A DNA stretch of 64,000 nt from NCBI RefSeq assembly GCF_017307495.1, contig NZ_JAFKHE010000023.1:1-64000 (forward strand), read 5' to 3'. The position numbers were made by a program, and so were the translations under genes. The notes beneath the pieces were generated by a model that worked only from the letters and a program-made list of their open reading frames with translations, was not told the DNA's origin and searched no databases. Positions within the stretch are counted from its first letter, which is position 1. Each line of letters opens with the position of its first letter. This stretch comes from Devosia sp. GTDB lineage: Bacteria > Pseudomonadota > Alphaproteobacteria > Rhizobiales > Devosiaceae. Shown one piece after another: positions 52,188 to 60,909 of this stretch.

Positions 52188-54899
52188 ATGCCAAGCGCGC
52201 TGATCGCCACCAAGCTGTTCGTCCCGACGCTTCGCAGCGGCGTCGTCGACCGGATCCGCCTGAACGATCGGCTGGAGCGCAGCGGCGCGGCAAAGCTGAC
52301 CCTGGTCTCGGCGCCGGCGGGGTTCGGCAAGACCACCGCGGTCGTGGCGTGGCTGCAGTCGCGCGCCTCCGGCCACCGGGCAGTGGGCTGGCTCGCGCTG
52401 GACCCCTCCGACAACGAGCCGGCGAATTTCTGGGCCCACGTGGTGGCGGCGCTGCAGGACGCGGTGGCGAGGGTGGGCGCGCCGCCCCTTGACATCCCGA
52501 GCCTGGCCGAACCAGCCGACGACCTCGCCCCCGCAATCGTGAATGCGCTTGCCGGGCTGGGGCAGCCTGTCGACCTGGTCCTCGACGACTACCATGTCGT
52601 CGAGCAGCCGGCCGTCCACGCGGGCCTGACGTTCCTGCTCGAGCACCTGCCGCCCAATGTCCATCTGATCATGACCACGCGGGCCGATCCGCCGCTGCCG
52701 CTGGCGCGGCTGCGCGCGCAGGGCGAGCTGGTGGAAATCCGGGCGGCGATCCTGCGCTTCACGCCCGAGGAGATCGCGGCGTACCTGAACGGCGCGATGG
52801 GCCTGGGGCTGTCGGGGGCCGACGTCGCGGCCCTGGGCGAACGCACCGAGGGGTGGATTGCCGCGCTGCAGCTGGCCGCCCTGTCGATCGAGGGACGTGG
52901 CGACGTGGCCGCCTTCATCGCCGGATTCACCGGCAACGACCGCTATGTCTTCGACTACCTGGTCGAAGAAGTGCTGCAGCGCCAGCCGGAGGAGGTCCGT
53001 GCCTTCCTGCTCGATACCTGCTTCCTCGACCGGCTGAGCGGACCGCTCTGCGACGCCGTCACCGGGCGGAGCGGGAGCCGGCAGAGGCTCGAGGCGCTGT
53101 ATCGCGCCAACCTCTTTCTCGTAGCGCTGGACGACGGGCGCGAATGGTACCGCTACCATCACCTGTTCGCCGATGTGCTCGCCACCCAGCTCGATGCCGC
53201 CGCGCGCGATCGGCTCCGGAGCCTGCGCCGGCGCGCCAGCGACTGGTACGAAGCGCAGGGCGAACGGCCGGAGGCGATCCGCCATGCCCTCGCCGCCGAG
53301 GACTTCGAGCGTGCCGCCGAGCTCATCGAGCTGGCCATTCCCGCCATGCAGCGCCTGCGCCGGGAAGGCACGATCCGCGAGTGGCTGCGCGCCCTGCCCG
53401 ATGCGCTGGTGCGCAACCGGCCGGTGCTCGGCATCGGCCTCGTCGGCGCCCTGGCCTCGGTCGGCGAACTCGGGACCATCGAGGAGCGGCTGCGTGAGGT
53501 CGAGCGCGGCCTTGCCATACTGGCAGAGGGTGGTTCCGCGCCTGGCGGCATCGTGCTCGTCGACGCGAGCCAGTTGCCGCGCGTGCCGGCGGCGGTGGAG
53601 CTCTACCGCGCCGCCCTGGCCCAGGCGCGCGGCGACGGACCCGCCACCATCCGCCATGCCCGGCGCGTGCGCGAGCTCGCGCCCGCCGACGACGAGCTGG
53701 GGCGGGCGGCCGCTGCCTCGCTGCTCGGCATCGCCCACTGGGCCGCGGGCCAGCTGGAGGCGGCGCGCGCCGAATGGACCGAAGGCCGGGACGGCCTGAT
53801 GCGCGCCGGCCATGTCGCCGACATGCTCGGGGTGTCGATCGCGCTGGGCGACATCAACCTGGCCCTCGGCCATCTGGGCGAGGCGGGCCGCAGCTTCGAG
53901 CGGGCGCTGCAGGTTTCTGCCGGCGGGCAGGGCGCCATCCTGCGCGGGACCGCCGACATGCATACCGGGTTGAGCGGGGTCCTGCGCGAACGCAACGAGC
54001 TCGAGGCCGCCCGTCGGCACCTGACGAGCAGCGCGGACCTCGGGCCCGGCGCCGGGCTGCCGCAGCACCCCTACCGATGGCACGTGGCCGATGCGCTGCT
54101 GCTGCAGGACGAGGGCGACCGCGAAGGCGCCCGGAGGAGCATCGAGGAAGCCGTGCGCCTCTATGTCGGCGACTTCTTCCCCGACGTCCGCCCGGTCGCG
54201 GCGACGCGGGCCCGCATCCTGATCGGGCAAGGGCAGCTGGACGAGGCCATGTACTGGCAGCGCGAGGCCGGGATCGGTGTCGATGATCCGCCCAGCTATG
54301 CGCGCGAGTTCGAGCACATCACCCTCGCCCGCCTGCTCCTGGCCCAGGACCTCAAGGCCCCGACAGGCGCCACCGGCGTCCTTGCCTTGCTCGACCGGCT
54401 GCTGCGAGCGGCCCAGGACGGCGGCCGCAACGGCAGCGTCATCGAGCTCAGCATCCTGCGGGCCATGGCGGGCCGGCAGAGCGGGACGGACGAGGCCCTC
54501 GCCCATCTCGGGCGCGCGCTGTCGCTCGCGGCCCCCGAGGGCTACGCGCGCCTCTTCATCAATGAGGGGCCGCCGATGGAGGCGCTCCTCAAGGTCGCCG
54601 CCAGGCGCCATGTCGGCGCGGACTACGCCCACCGGCTGCTCGCCGCGTTCGGGCCGCTCGACCGCAAGCCGCCCCGGCACCCCGAGCTGATCGAGGCGCT
54701 GAGCGAACGCGAACTGGATGTGCTGCGGCTGCTCGGCAGCGACCTGGGAGGCCCGGAGATTGCACGCGAGCTCGCCATTTCCGAGAACACGATGCGCACC
54801 CATACCCGGAACATCTACGAGAAACTGGGCGTGAACAGCCGCCGCGCCGCCGTGCGCCGCGCCGAAGAACTCCGACTGCTGGCGCACCGGACAGCCTGA
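52188..54899 (+). CDS. MalT-like LuxR-family activator
   Basis: A 903-residue regulator. Residues 1-270 are a STAND/AAA-type NTPase (Walker [10 protein letters not shown] at 42-50, Walker B LVLDDYH at 130-136). Residues about 400-820 are helical TPR-like repeats. The C-terminal 65 residues are a LuxR helix-turn-helix ([45 protein letters not shown]). Such proteins bind a sugar or other inducer plus ATP, assemble and activate transcription. The ATG at 52188 begins the conserved fold; no strong ribosome-binding site is seen. Direct repeats at 23-bp spacing lie just downstream of it, in front of the 55069-56148 pair, which is the likely target. Confidence 0.9.
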   Translation: MPSALIATKLFVPTLRSGVVDRIRLNDRLERSGAAKLTLVSAPAGFGKTTAVVAWLQSRASGHRAVGWLALDPSDNEPANFWAHVVAALQDAVARVGAPPLDIPSLAEPADDLAPAIVNALAGLGQPVDLVLDDYHVVEQPAVHAGLTFLLEHLPPNVHLIMTTRADPPLPLARLRAQGELVEIRAAILRFTPEEIAAYLNGAMGLGLSGADVAALGERTEGWIAALQLAALSIEGRGDVAAFIAGFTGNDRYVFDYLVEEVLQRQPEEVRAFLLDTCFLDRLSGPLCDAVTGRSGSRQRLEALYRANLFLVALDDGREWYRYHHLFADVLATQLDAAARDRLRSLRRRASDWYEAQGERPEAIRHALAAEDFERAAELIELAIPAMQRLRREGTIREWLRALPDALVRNRPVLGIGLVGALASVGELGTIEERLREVERGLAILAEGGSAPGGIVLVDASQLPRVPAAVELYRAALAQARGDGPATIRHARRVRELAPADDELGRAAAASLLGIAHWAAGQLEAARAEWTEGRDGLMRAGHVADMLGVSIALGDINLALGHLGEAGRSFERALQVSAGGQGAILRGTADMHTGLSGVLRERNELEAARRHLTSSADLGPGAGLPQHPYRWHVADALLLQDEGDREGARRSIEEAVRLYVGDFFPDVRPVAATRARILIGQGQLDEAMYWQREAGIGVDDPPSYAREFEHITLARLLLAQDLKAPTGATGVLALLDRLLRAAQDGGRNGSVIELSILRAMAGRQSGTDEALAHLGRALSLAAPEGYARLFINEGPPMEALLKVAARRHVGADYAHRLLAAFGPLDRKPPRHPELIEALSERELDVLRLLGSDLGGPEIARELAISENTMRTHTRNIYEKLGVNSRRAAVRRAEELRLLAHRTA

Positions 54900-54917
54900 C
54901 GCCCGGCTCGGCGCGAT

Positions 54918-54941
54918 CGGCCGTTGCCCGGGCAGCGGCCG
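54918..54941. terminator. Hairpin after the MalT-like gene
   Basis: CGGCCGTTGCCC pairs with GGGCAGCGGCCG (one G-U pair) 18 bases after the stop. It is followed by an A-run rather than a T-run, so intrinsic termination on this strand is uncertain. Confidence 0.4.
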
Positions 54942-54946
54942 AGGCT

Positions 54947-55003
54947 CTCACCAAAAAAAAACGCAGCGGCTCATCAAGTCGGGTGAGGCGCGCTCACCAA
55001 GTC
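54947..55003. promoter_or_regulatory. Three direct repeats at exact 23-bp spacing
   Basis: CTCACCAA (54947), CTCATCAAGTC (54970) and CTCACCAAGTC (54993) start exactly 23 bp apart. An inverted GGTGAG-gcgcg-CTCACC (54982-54998) overlaps the last. Direct repeats are typical targets of MalT-like activators, which bind as head-to-tail oligomers. Here they lie between the regulator gene and the 55069 operon. Confidence 0.6.
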
Positions 55004-55068
55004 CGCTCTCAGAAGTGGCTTCGCCGGCGACGCAACCACCTCGCCGGCAGCACGAACCGAGAGACACC

Positions 55069-55332
55069 ATGAGCAACCCAACCACAGGACAGGCGGAACG
55101 GCAGGAGGGCGAGAGCTACGAGGTTCGCCTTGGCGGCCATCTCGATCCGCGCTGGGCCGCCCGCCTGGACATCCCCGGCCTCACCCACGAGAGCGACGGC
55201 ACCACGATGCTGCGTGCGACCGGGATGGATCAGGCGGCGCTGCACGGCCTGCTTCAGCGGGTCCGCGACCTGGGGCTCACGCTGATCTCGGTCATCCGTG
55301 TCGGTAACGCCGCCGACGACGCCTTGAACTGA
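55069..55332 (+). CDS. Small hypothetical protein of the DUF4386 operon
   Basis: An 87-residue soluble protein. The body alternates strands and helices (YEVRLGGHLDPRWAARLDI, TMLRATGMDQAALHGLLQRVRDLGLTLISVIRV). The fold suggests a small alpha/beta domain; I do not recognise a named family, although short proteins of this kind are often found beside LuxR/MalT regulators. The ATG at 55069 is the first after the repeats. It is 24 bases from the DUF4386 gene, so co-transcription is expected. Confidence 0.65.
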   Translation: MSNPTTGQAERQEGESYEVRLGGHLDPRWAARLDIPGLTHESDGTTMLRATGMDQAALHGLLQRVRDLGLTLISVIRVGNAADDALN

Positions 55333-55356
55333 CCCTAACTCACAAAGGAACCAGAA

Positions 55357-56148
55357 ATGAGCACCATCGCCTCGACCTACTCTCCCGCCGGCGGCGCGGC
55401 CGCCAGACCCGCGGCCAGTACCCGTGCGGCGCAGAAGGACACTCAGCTGCTCGCGCGGCTGACCGGCCTCTTCTTTCTCGTCACCTATGCCACGTCCATC
55501 CCGCCCTATGTGTCGATGTACGTTCCGGCGCTCAGCGACCCGGCCTTCGTTCTCGGGGGCGGGTTCGATCAGGTCGTCTCCTGGGGCGCGCTGCTCGAAC
55601 TCGTGCTGATCCTCGCCAACATCGCCACGGCCCTCACCCTCTATCCCGTGCTGAGGCGCCGCTTCCCGGTGCTGTCGCTCGGCTTTGTCACGGCGCGGCT
55701 CACCGAGAGCGCGTTCATCGGCATCGGCATCATCGCGGTCCTTGCGCTCAACACGCTGCGTCTCCATGGCGTGCCAGCCGGTGCCGACGAAGCGGGGCTC
55801 GTCGCCGCCAGCCAGGCGCTGGTCGCCGTGCACGACTGGACCTTCCGCCTCGGGCCGGGCGTCGTGGTCGGCATCGGCAACGGCCTGATCCTGGGCTACA
55901 TGATGTGGAAGACCCGGCTGGTCCCCCGCGCCCTGTCGATCCTCGGCCTGATCGGTGGCCCCGCCCTCCTCGTCTCGGGTGCCGCGGTGGTCCTGGGCCT
56001 CATCGAAGCCGCCTCCGCCCCGCAGCTGATCGCGACGATCCCCGAGTTCTTCTGGGAGCTTGGCCTCGGCCTGTGGTTGCTGATCCGCGGCTTCAGCCCG
56101 GCAGCGGTGACGGCGCTCGAGCGCACCGGCGCCCCCATCGCAGCCTAG
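55357..56148 (+). CDS. DUF4386-family membrane protein
   Basis: A 263-residue integral membrane protein with seven or so spans: LARLTGLFFLVTYATSIPPYV, WGALLELVLILANIATALTLYP and ESAFIGIGIIAVLAL among them. The pattern matches the DUF4386 family, whose role is unknown. AAAGGA precedes the ATG. It is second in the operon likely controlled by the MalT-like regulator. It may be a transporter or sensor; nothing decides. Confidence 0.85.
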   Translation: MSTIASTYSPAGGAAARPAASTRAAQKDTQLLARLTGLFFLVTYATSIPPYVSMYVPALSDPAFVLGGGFDQVVSWGALLELVLILANIATALTLYPVLRRRFPVLSLGFVTARLTESAFIGIGIIAVLALNTLRLHGVPAGADEAGLVAASQALVAVHDWTFRLGPGVVVGIGNGLILGYMMWKTRLVPRALSILGLIGGPALLVSGAAVVLGLIEAASAPQLIATIPEFFWELGLGLWLLIRGFSPAAVTALERTGAPIAA

Positions 56149-56236
56149 CGTCCCGTGTCCGCTCCTGGCGCGCGCAACCGACCCTTGGGTGTGCGCCAGG
56201 GTCCGGAGCTCGATCTGCTCAGCAAGCCGAAGCGCG

Positions 56237-56263
56237 ACACCTGCCTCCCCGCGAGGCAGGTGT
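56237..56263 (+). other. Perfect 11-bp hairpin before the CxxC small gene
   Basis: ACACCTGCCTC and GAGGCAGGTGT form a perfect stem with a CCCGC loop. It is 89 bases after the DUF4386 stop and ends five bases before the ATG at 56268, holding the AGG that would serve as ribosome-binding site. It could be a terminator without a T-run or an element that hides the ribosome-binding site. Confidence 0.45.
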
Positions 56264-56267
56264 ATTG

Positions 56268-56552
56268 ATGTGTCCCGATCCACCGATGAACGAGGCGGGC
56301 ATACTGGCGGGCGGAGATGCGGCGCTGCGCAGCACGACCGATAGTGAGCTGGAGATGCTGCAAGTGCAGGAACTGGTCGCGCAGCGGCAGCGCGCCATCG
56401 CCCTGACGGCGAGCCTGGTGCAGGCGCTGCACGACGCCGCTCGCCAGGTGGCTGCCAACCTCGGCTCCTCGCCTCCGACCGAGTCAGAAGCCTCGTCGTC
56501 GGACCATGGCGGCGGAGGCTGTGAACTCTGCAGTCATGACACGACGCCGTGA
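56268..56552 (+). CDS. Small coiled-coil protein with C-terminal CxxC
   Basis: A 94-residue frame. Residues about 25-70 are a likely coiled coil (DSELEMLQVQELVAQRQRAIALTASLVQALHDAARQV). The C-terminal tail is serine/glycine-rich and ends with CELCSHD, a possible metal or redox CxxC. An alternative ATG at 56286 gives an 88-residue form. The start lies just after a strong hairpin. No family is recognised. Sequence character supports a real gene, but no clear ribosome-binding site is free. Confidence 0.45.
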   Translation: MCPDPPMNEAGILAGGDAALRSTTDSELEMLQVQELVAQRQRAIALTASLVQALHDAARQVAANLGSSPPTESEASSSDHGGGGCELCSHDTTP

Positions 56553-56626
56553 CCCCCGGAATCGGCTGCGGCAGACAGTCCCCGATCGAGGGCGCTTCAA
56601 CGCCCTGAGCGGGAAGCGCAGCGCCG

Positions 56627-57730
56627 CTACAGCGATTTCCCGCGGGCGTCGACCGGGAGTGCTCCCATGATGGTGCCGGCCGAGGTGATGAAGACGCGGT
56701 CGAACAGGTTGGAGACGACGCATGTGTGGTTGGGCAGCACATGCACCCGGTCGCCAACCTTGGGCGGGACGGGGCATCGAGACACATCCACCAGCCCGTG
56801 TTCCTCGTTGAGCTGGTAGATGTGGGCTTCGGGGTGCTCGAGGATCACGCCGAAGCCCTCGAGCCCGAGGAGGTCGGAGGTGAGAGCCTTGGTCCCGGCA
56901 TCAAGGATGGCGCGCTCCGGCGTTGGGCGGCTGACCACGGTGGCCAGCACCGTCATGGCACATTGCTCCAGCGTGGCCGCGCCGCGGGCGACCAGCGATC
57001 GGTCATTGTAGATGTAGGTGCCGGCTCGATACTCGGTCACCGGGCCAAGCCCCTCGGGCTTCCACATGTCCGGCGTTCCGCCGGAGGAGACGGCGGGCAC
57101 ATCGATCCCGGCCGCCGTGCAGGCGGCGATGGCCGCGTTGAGCGCCGCCTCGGACTGGAGCCGCTTGCCGGCTGCCGGATAGGTCATCAGGCCGCCGAAG
57201 GTCACCCCGGCGGTGCGCCCGATCTCGGCGGCGAGGGCAGCGATGGCCTGCGGATCGGCGAGGCCGCAGCGGGCGCCGCCGGTGTCGCATTCGACGAACA
57301 CGCGGATGGTCGTCCCGGCATCGCGGGCCGCACCGGCTACGGCGGAGACCACGTCGCTGCTGTCGGCCACAACGGCCATGCCGGCGCGACGCGCCACCGC
57401 CCCCAGGCGGGCGAGCTTGGCCGGCCCGAGGACGTTGGTGGTCAGGAACAGGTCGGTGATGCCGGCATCGGCCATGACCTCGGCCTCGCCGACGGTCTGA
57501 ACCGTGACGCCCCTGGCGCCGAGTTCGATCTGCCTCAGCGCCCAGGCCGAGGCGCGATGGGTCTTGATGTGCGGTCTGTTGGCCAGGCCGAGCTCGTCGC
57601 AGTGACGCTGCCAGCGCGCAAGGTTGGCGTCGGCGATATCGGCGTCGACCAGCACCGCCGGCGTTTCGATCGTCTCGAGCGTGCGCTCGATCGGCATGAG
57701 CGCCGACTGGATCGATTTGGGAAGCGTCAT
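56627..57730 (-). CDS. D-threonine aldolase / DSD1-like PLP enzyme
   Basis: A 367-residue enzyme with an alanine-racemase-type PLP barrel (1-260) and a C-terminal metal domain. The cofactor lysine is K56 in RPHIKTHRA. The metal ligands are probably His335 and Cys337 in LPNHTCVV, the pair found in D-threonine aldolase and D-serine dehydratase of the DSD1 type. It may cleave or dehydrate a 3-hydroxy amino acid, for example 3-hydroxyaspartate. GGAG six bases before the ATG at 57730 sets the start; a TTG at 57751 would overlap the upstream stop. It is last in the operon SDR-OCD-aldolase. Confidence 0.85.
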   Translation of the reverse strand: MTLPKSIQSALMPIERTLETIETPAVLVDADIADANLARWQRHCDELGLANRPHIKTHRASAWALRQIELGARGVTVQTVGEAEVMADAGITDLFLTTNVLGPAKLARLGAVARRAGMAVVADSSDVVSAVAGAARDAGTTIRVFVECDTGGARCGLADPQAIAALAAEIGRTAGVTFGGLMTYPAAGKRLQSEAALNAAIAACTAAGIDVPAVSSGGTPDMWKPEGLGPVTEYRAGTYIYNDRSLVARGAATLEQCAMTVLATVVSRPTPERAILDAGTKALTSDLLGLEGFGVILEHPEAHIYQLNEEHGLVDVSRCPVPPKVGDRVHVLPNHTCVVSNLFDRVFITSAGTIMGALPVDARGKSL

Positions 57731-57747
57731 CTGCGTCTCCGGATGGT

Positions 57748-58719
57748 TCAATAGTCGGCGTTGACGCCGAGCCCCTGCTCGGTCGCCCGCCTGACGGCGA
57801 GTTCTGCCACAACAAGATCCTGCAGCGCCACGCCGGTGCCGTCGAACAGCGTGATTTCATCGGCGCCGCGGCGCCCCTCGATCGCGCCGACGACGACGCT
57901 GCCAAGGCTACCGCGGATGTCCGTTTCGCCGATGAGCCCGGCGCCGTAGGCGTGCTGACACTCGCCGATGGTGATGGACTGCGCCGTCTCGTCGACGAAG
58001 ATGGCGGCCGCGGCAACGAGCGCCGGGTCGAGCTCCTGCTTGCCCCGGGTGTCGGCGCCCATGGCGCTGATATGCGTGCCGGGGCGAATCCAGCCCCGTT
58101 CCACGAGGGCCTGCTGGGACGGCGTCACCGTGATCAGCACGTCGGCCGCGCCGGCGACCGCCTCGCGCTCGGCTTTCGGTTCGTAGCCGAGGCCGAGTTC
58201 GCGGACGATGGTGCCGAAGCGCTCGAGGTTGTCGGGCGAGGGGTCCCAGGCGACCACGCTCCGGATCGGCCGGACCGCCACGGTGGCCCTGAGCTGGTAG
58301 GCCGACTGCGCGCCGGTGCCGATGATGCCGAGCGTCTGTGCGTCGGGCCGGGCAAGGTACTTGGTGGCTATGGCGCTGGCGGCCCCAGTACGAACGCCCG
58401 TCAGGTAGTTGGCGCTGACCAGCGCGGAGGCCCGGCCGGTCTCGGGGTCGAACAGGAGGGTGGCCGACTGGTGGTTGGTGAGACCCCGGCTCATGTTGTG
58501 CGGCCAGTAGCCGCCCGCCTTGAGGCCGAGGAAGGGCGCGCTCACGTCGGCGCCCGTCTTCACGCCGAACACTGCATCCTGGTAGCCCACCACTTCGCGG
58601 ACGACGGGGTAGTTGCGCGCCTCGTTGCGCGCCATCGCGGCGAAGGTCTGCTCGACCGCGCCAATGGCGTCCTCGACGCTCACGAGGCGGCGTGCCAGCT
58701 CCTCGGATATGATCAGCAT
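57748..58719 (-). CDS. Ornithine cyclodeaminase/mu-crystallin family protein
   Basis: A 323-residue NAD(P)-dependent protein. The dinucleotide-binding motif is LGIIGTGAQSAYQLRA, preceded by the conserved GLKAGGYWPHN and LVSANYLTGVRTGAASAIA. Members interconvert amino acids and imines: ornithine cyclodeaminase, ketimine reductase, iminosuccinate reductase. The substrate cannot be fixed. It lies 15 bases after the SDR gene and 17 bases before the aldolase gene, so the three are probably co-transcribed. Confidence 0.88.
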   Translation of the reverse strand: MLIISEELARRLVSVEDAIGAVEQTFAAMARNEARNYPVVREVVGYQDAVFGVKTGADVSAPFLGLKAGGYWPHNMSRGLTNHQSATLLFDPETGRASALVSANYLTGVRTGAASAIATKYLARPDAQTLGIIGTGAQSAYQLRATVAVRPIRSVVAWDPSPDNLERFGTIVRELGLGYEPKAEREAVAGAADVLITVTPSQQALVERGWIRPGTHISAMGADTRGKQELDPALVAAAAIFVDETAQSITIGECQHAYGAGLIGETDIRGSLGSVVVGAIEGRRGADEITLFDGTGVALQDLVVAELAVRRATEQGLGVNADY

Positions 58720-58734
58720 GGCTTGCTATCCTGC

Positions 58735-59541
58735 TCAGTCGTTGCGGGATTCGAGGATGAACTCGTCGATCATGACGTTCATGCCGGCGGTCAGGCCGCC
58801 GTCGACGGGCAGCACGGCCCCGGTGATGTACGAGGCCTCGTCGGAGCCGAGGAAGGCGACCGCCTTGGCCACGTCCTCGGGCTCGGCGACGCGGCCGAGC
58901 GGGTACCAGCGCGCCAGCTTCTGGAACACTTGCGGATCCTTCTGCTGGCGGATGGCCCACGTGATGTTCTCGGTCCGCACGGAACCGGGACAGACGGCAT
59001 TGCAGCGGATGCCGTCGCGGCCGAACTCGCTCGCCACGGACAGCGTGAGATTGGTGATGCCGGCCTTGGCGGCGCTGTAGCTGGGGTTGCCGAAGTAGCG
59101 CAGCCCATTGACCGACGAGATGTTGACGATGGCGCCGCCGCCGCCGCGCTGTCGCATGGCCGGAACGATGGCGCGGATGCAGTGGTAGGTGCCGTTGAGA
59201 TTGACGTCGACCTCGTTGTGCCAGGCCTCCAGGGTCATGCCCTTGAGGTCGCCTGCAGCGGTGAAGGCAGCGTTGTTGACGAGCAGGGTAATCGGACCGA
59301 GCTGTTCCGCCGCCTCGTCGAAGGCAGCCTGCACCGACGCGGCATCGGCAATGTCGGTCCTGACGAAATGCGCCCTGGCGCCGGCTTGCCTGAGCAGGTC
59401 GACGGTCTCGCGGCCGGTCGCCTCGTTGATCTCGGCCACCGCGACGGCGGCCCCTTCGCTGGCCAGTTTCCGGGCGATGGCCCGCCCGATTCCGTGTCCG
59501 GCGCCGGTAACGATCGCTGTTGTCTGTGCATGCCGTGTCAT
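58735..59541 (-). CDS. Short-chain dehydrogenase of the aldolase operon
   Basis: A 268-residue SDR. NAD(P) motif TGAGHGIGRAIA, NNAAFT, ISSVNG and the catalytic YSAAKAG. The C-terminal part (VLPVDGGLTAGMNVM) is typical of sugar or hydroxy-acid dehydrogenases. It is first in the operon with the ornithine-cyclodeaminase and aldolase genes and may oxidise or reduce a hydroxy-acid intermediate. The start at 59541 is preceded by AAGGT. It is divergent from the uronate-dehydrogenase-like gene. Confidence 0.88.
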   Translation of the reverse strand: MTRHAQTTAIVTGAGHGIGRAIARKLASEGAAVAVAEINEATGRETVDLLRQAGARAHFVRTDIADAASVQAAFDEAAEQLGPITLLVNNAAFTAAGDLKGMTLEAWHNEVDVNLNGTYHCIRAIVPAMRQRGGGGAIVNISSVNGLRYFGNPSYSAAKAGITNLTLSVASEFGRDGIRCNAVCPGSVRTENITWAIRQQKDPQVFQKLARWYPLGRVAEPEDVAKAVAFLGSDEASYITGAVLPVDGGLTAGMNVMIDEFILESRND

Positions 59542-59713
59542 CTGGTTACCTTCGAGTCTAGCCGCAGCAGCGAGCGGCGGGGCAGGTTCAGTCTTGTCGC
59601 CCCCATGGCCACCTGTCGATCAGCAATACGGTCGAGGCTCCTTCCGCGCCAATGCGCAGCGCACATGGCGGGATCAGGAATCCGCATTCGAAGGACCTGC
59701 GCGAGGCGCCTAG

Positions 59714-59726
59714 TCTGGCAGCCAGA
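59714..59726. promoter_or_regulatory. Small palindrome in the divergent promoter region
   Basis: TCTGGC-A-GCCAGA, a perfect 6-bp inverted repeat, lies in the 249-base gap between the divergent SDR and NAD-epimerase genes. It is a candidate regulator site; a single copy is weak evidence. Confidence 0.35.
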
Positions 59727-59790
59727 TGCTGGGTTGGCCGACGCGTTGTCGCCATCCGGCCCGTTGTTTTTTCAAGCTCAGGAATCGGTG

Positions 59791-60669
59791 ATGAAGAATG
59801 TTCTTGTGACCGGCGGCAGCGGCAAGGCTGGCCGAGCCGTTTGCCGGGATCTTGTTGCCCACGGCTATGACGTCCTCAATGTCGACGTGCAGCCGAGCGC
59901 GGACCCTGTGTGCCCGTTCTACAAGGTCGATCTTGCCGATATGGGCCAGGTGATGGACGCCATGCAGTGGACGGGCGGCAAGGACCACCCGTTCCGCAAG
60001 TTCCGCAGCCCGGACGCGGTGGTGCACTTTGCGGCAGTCCCGGCGCCGGACCTGGTGCCCGAGGAAGTGGCGTTCCGCAACAACGTCACCTCGACCTACA
60101 ATGTGTTCGACGCCGCCATCCGCGCCGGCGTCAAGCGCGTCGTCTGGGCCTCGAGCGAGACGACGCTGGGCCTGCCACTCAGCCCGCAGAACCCGCCTGC
60201 CTATGCGCCGATCGACGAGGATCATCCGATGCGCCCGGAAAGTGCCTACGCGCTTTCCAAGGACCTCGGCGAAGAGATGGCGCGGCAGATGCAGCGCTGG
60301 AATCCCGAGACCTCGTTCATCGGCCTGCGGCTCTCCAATGTCATGGAGCCCAAGGACTACGCGCGGTTCGCCGGCTGGCAGGACGATCCGCATGTTCGCG
60401 AGTGGAACCTCTGGGGCTATATCGACGCGCGTGACTGCGCGCAGGCGGTGCGCAAGGCGCTGGAGGTCGACTTCAGCGGGGCCGACCACTTCATCATCGC
60501 CAATGCCGATACGGTGATGAACGCCGACAGCGCCGAACTGATGCGCCGGGTCTTCCCGGACGTGCCGCTGCGCAAGTCCCTCTCGGGCACCGAGACGCTG
60601 CTGTCGATCGACAAGGCTCGTCGCGTGCTCGGCTATGAGCCGGAGCACTCCTGGCGCCCTGGCAAGTAG
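59791..60669 (+). CDS. NAD-dependent epimerase/uronate-dehydrogenase-like protein
   Basis: A 292-residue extended SDR. The NAD motif is VTGGSGKAGRAV at the N-terminus, then VVHFAAVPAPD and the catalytic SAYALSKDLGEEMA (Tyr-x-x-x-Lys). It resembles uronate dehydrogenases and nucleotide-sugar epimerases; with the sugar ABC genes following it probably acts on a free sugar or sugar acid. The ATG at 59791 is preceded by AGGA; the frame is open far upstream, but those residues are antisense to the neighbouring operon. A candidate terminator follows at 60707. Confidence 0.85.
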   Translation: MKNVLVTGGSGKAGRAVCRDLVAHGYDVLNVDVQPSADPVCPFYKVDLADMGQVMDAMQWTGGKDHPFRKFRSPDAVVHFAAVPAPDLVPEEVAFRNNVTSTYNVFDAAIRAGVKRVVWASSETTLGLPLSPQNPPAYAPIDEDHPMRPESAYALSKDLGEEMARQMQRWNPETSFIGLRLSNVMEPKDYARFAGWQDDPHVREWNLWGYIDARDCAQAVRKALEVDFSGADHFIIANADTVMNADSAELMRRVFPDVPLRKSLSGTETLLSIDKARRVLGYEPEHSWRPGK

Positions 60670-60706
60670 TCAATCGCAGCCACCCATCCTGCGTCCCCGC
60701 AATGGC

Positions 60707-60737
60707 GCTTCGCCGATGGCGAAGCTGCCACTTTTTT
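60707..60737 (+). terminator. Candidate terminator after the epimerase-like gene
   Basis: GCTTCGCC-GAT-GGCGAAGC is a perfect 8-bp stem with a 3-base loop, followed after six bases by six T. A second CCAC...GTGG pair overlaps. Probable rho-independent terminator, slightly off the ideal spacing. Confidence 0.6.
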
Positions 60738-60909
60738 CGCCAGTGGGGTGGGCTGCTCAACTATGCGGCCGCGTCATACCGGCATGCCAGAATAGTATTT
60801 CTGCCCAAACGCGTGGCGTCGCAATCTGAAGTCACTGCCGAAGCGGCTGGAAGTCGTTCCGAAATTCGACACCAGAACAGCGGGCGTGGCAGATGGAGAA
60901 CGGCTAAAG

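Noticed and set aside
52101..54887. Minus-strand open frame of 928 codons over the MalT-like gene
   Set aside because: Antisense shadow; the plus strand has Walker and LuxR motifs.
56627..58719. Complete beta-hydroxyaspartate cycle operon
   Set aside because: Only aldolase-like and reductase-like members are present; no aspartate-glyoxylate aminotransferase or hydroxyaspartate dehydratase gene is in the window.
57952..59790. Long N-terminal extension of the epimerase-like frame
   Set aside because: It runs antisense through the ornithine-cyclodeaminase and SDR genes. The extended-SDR fold begins at 59791 with a ribosome-binding site.
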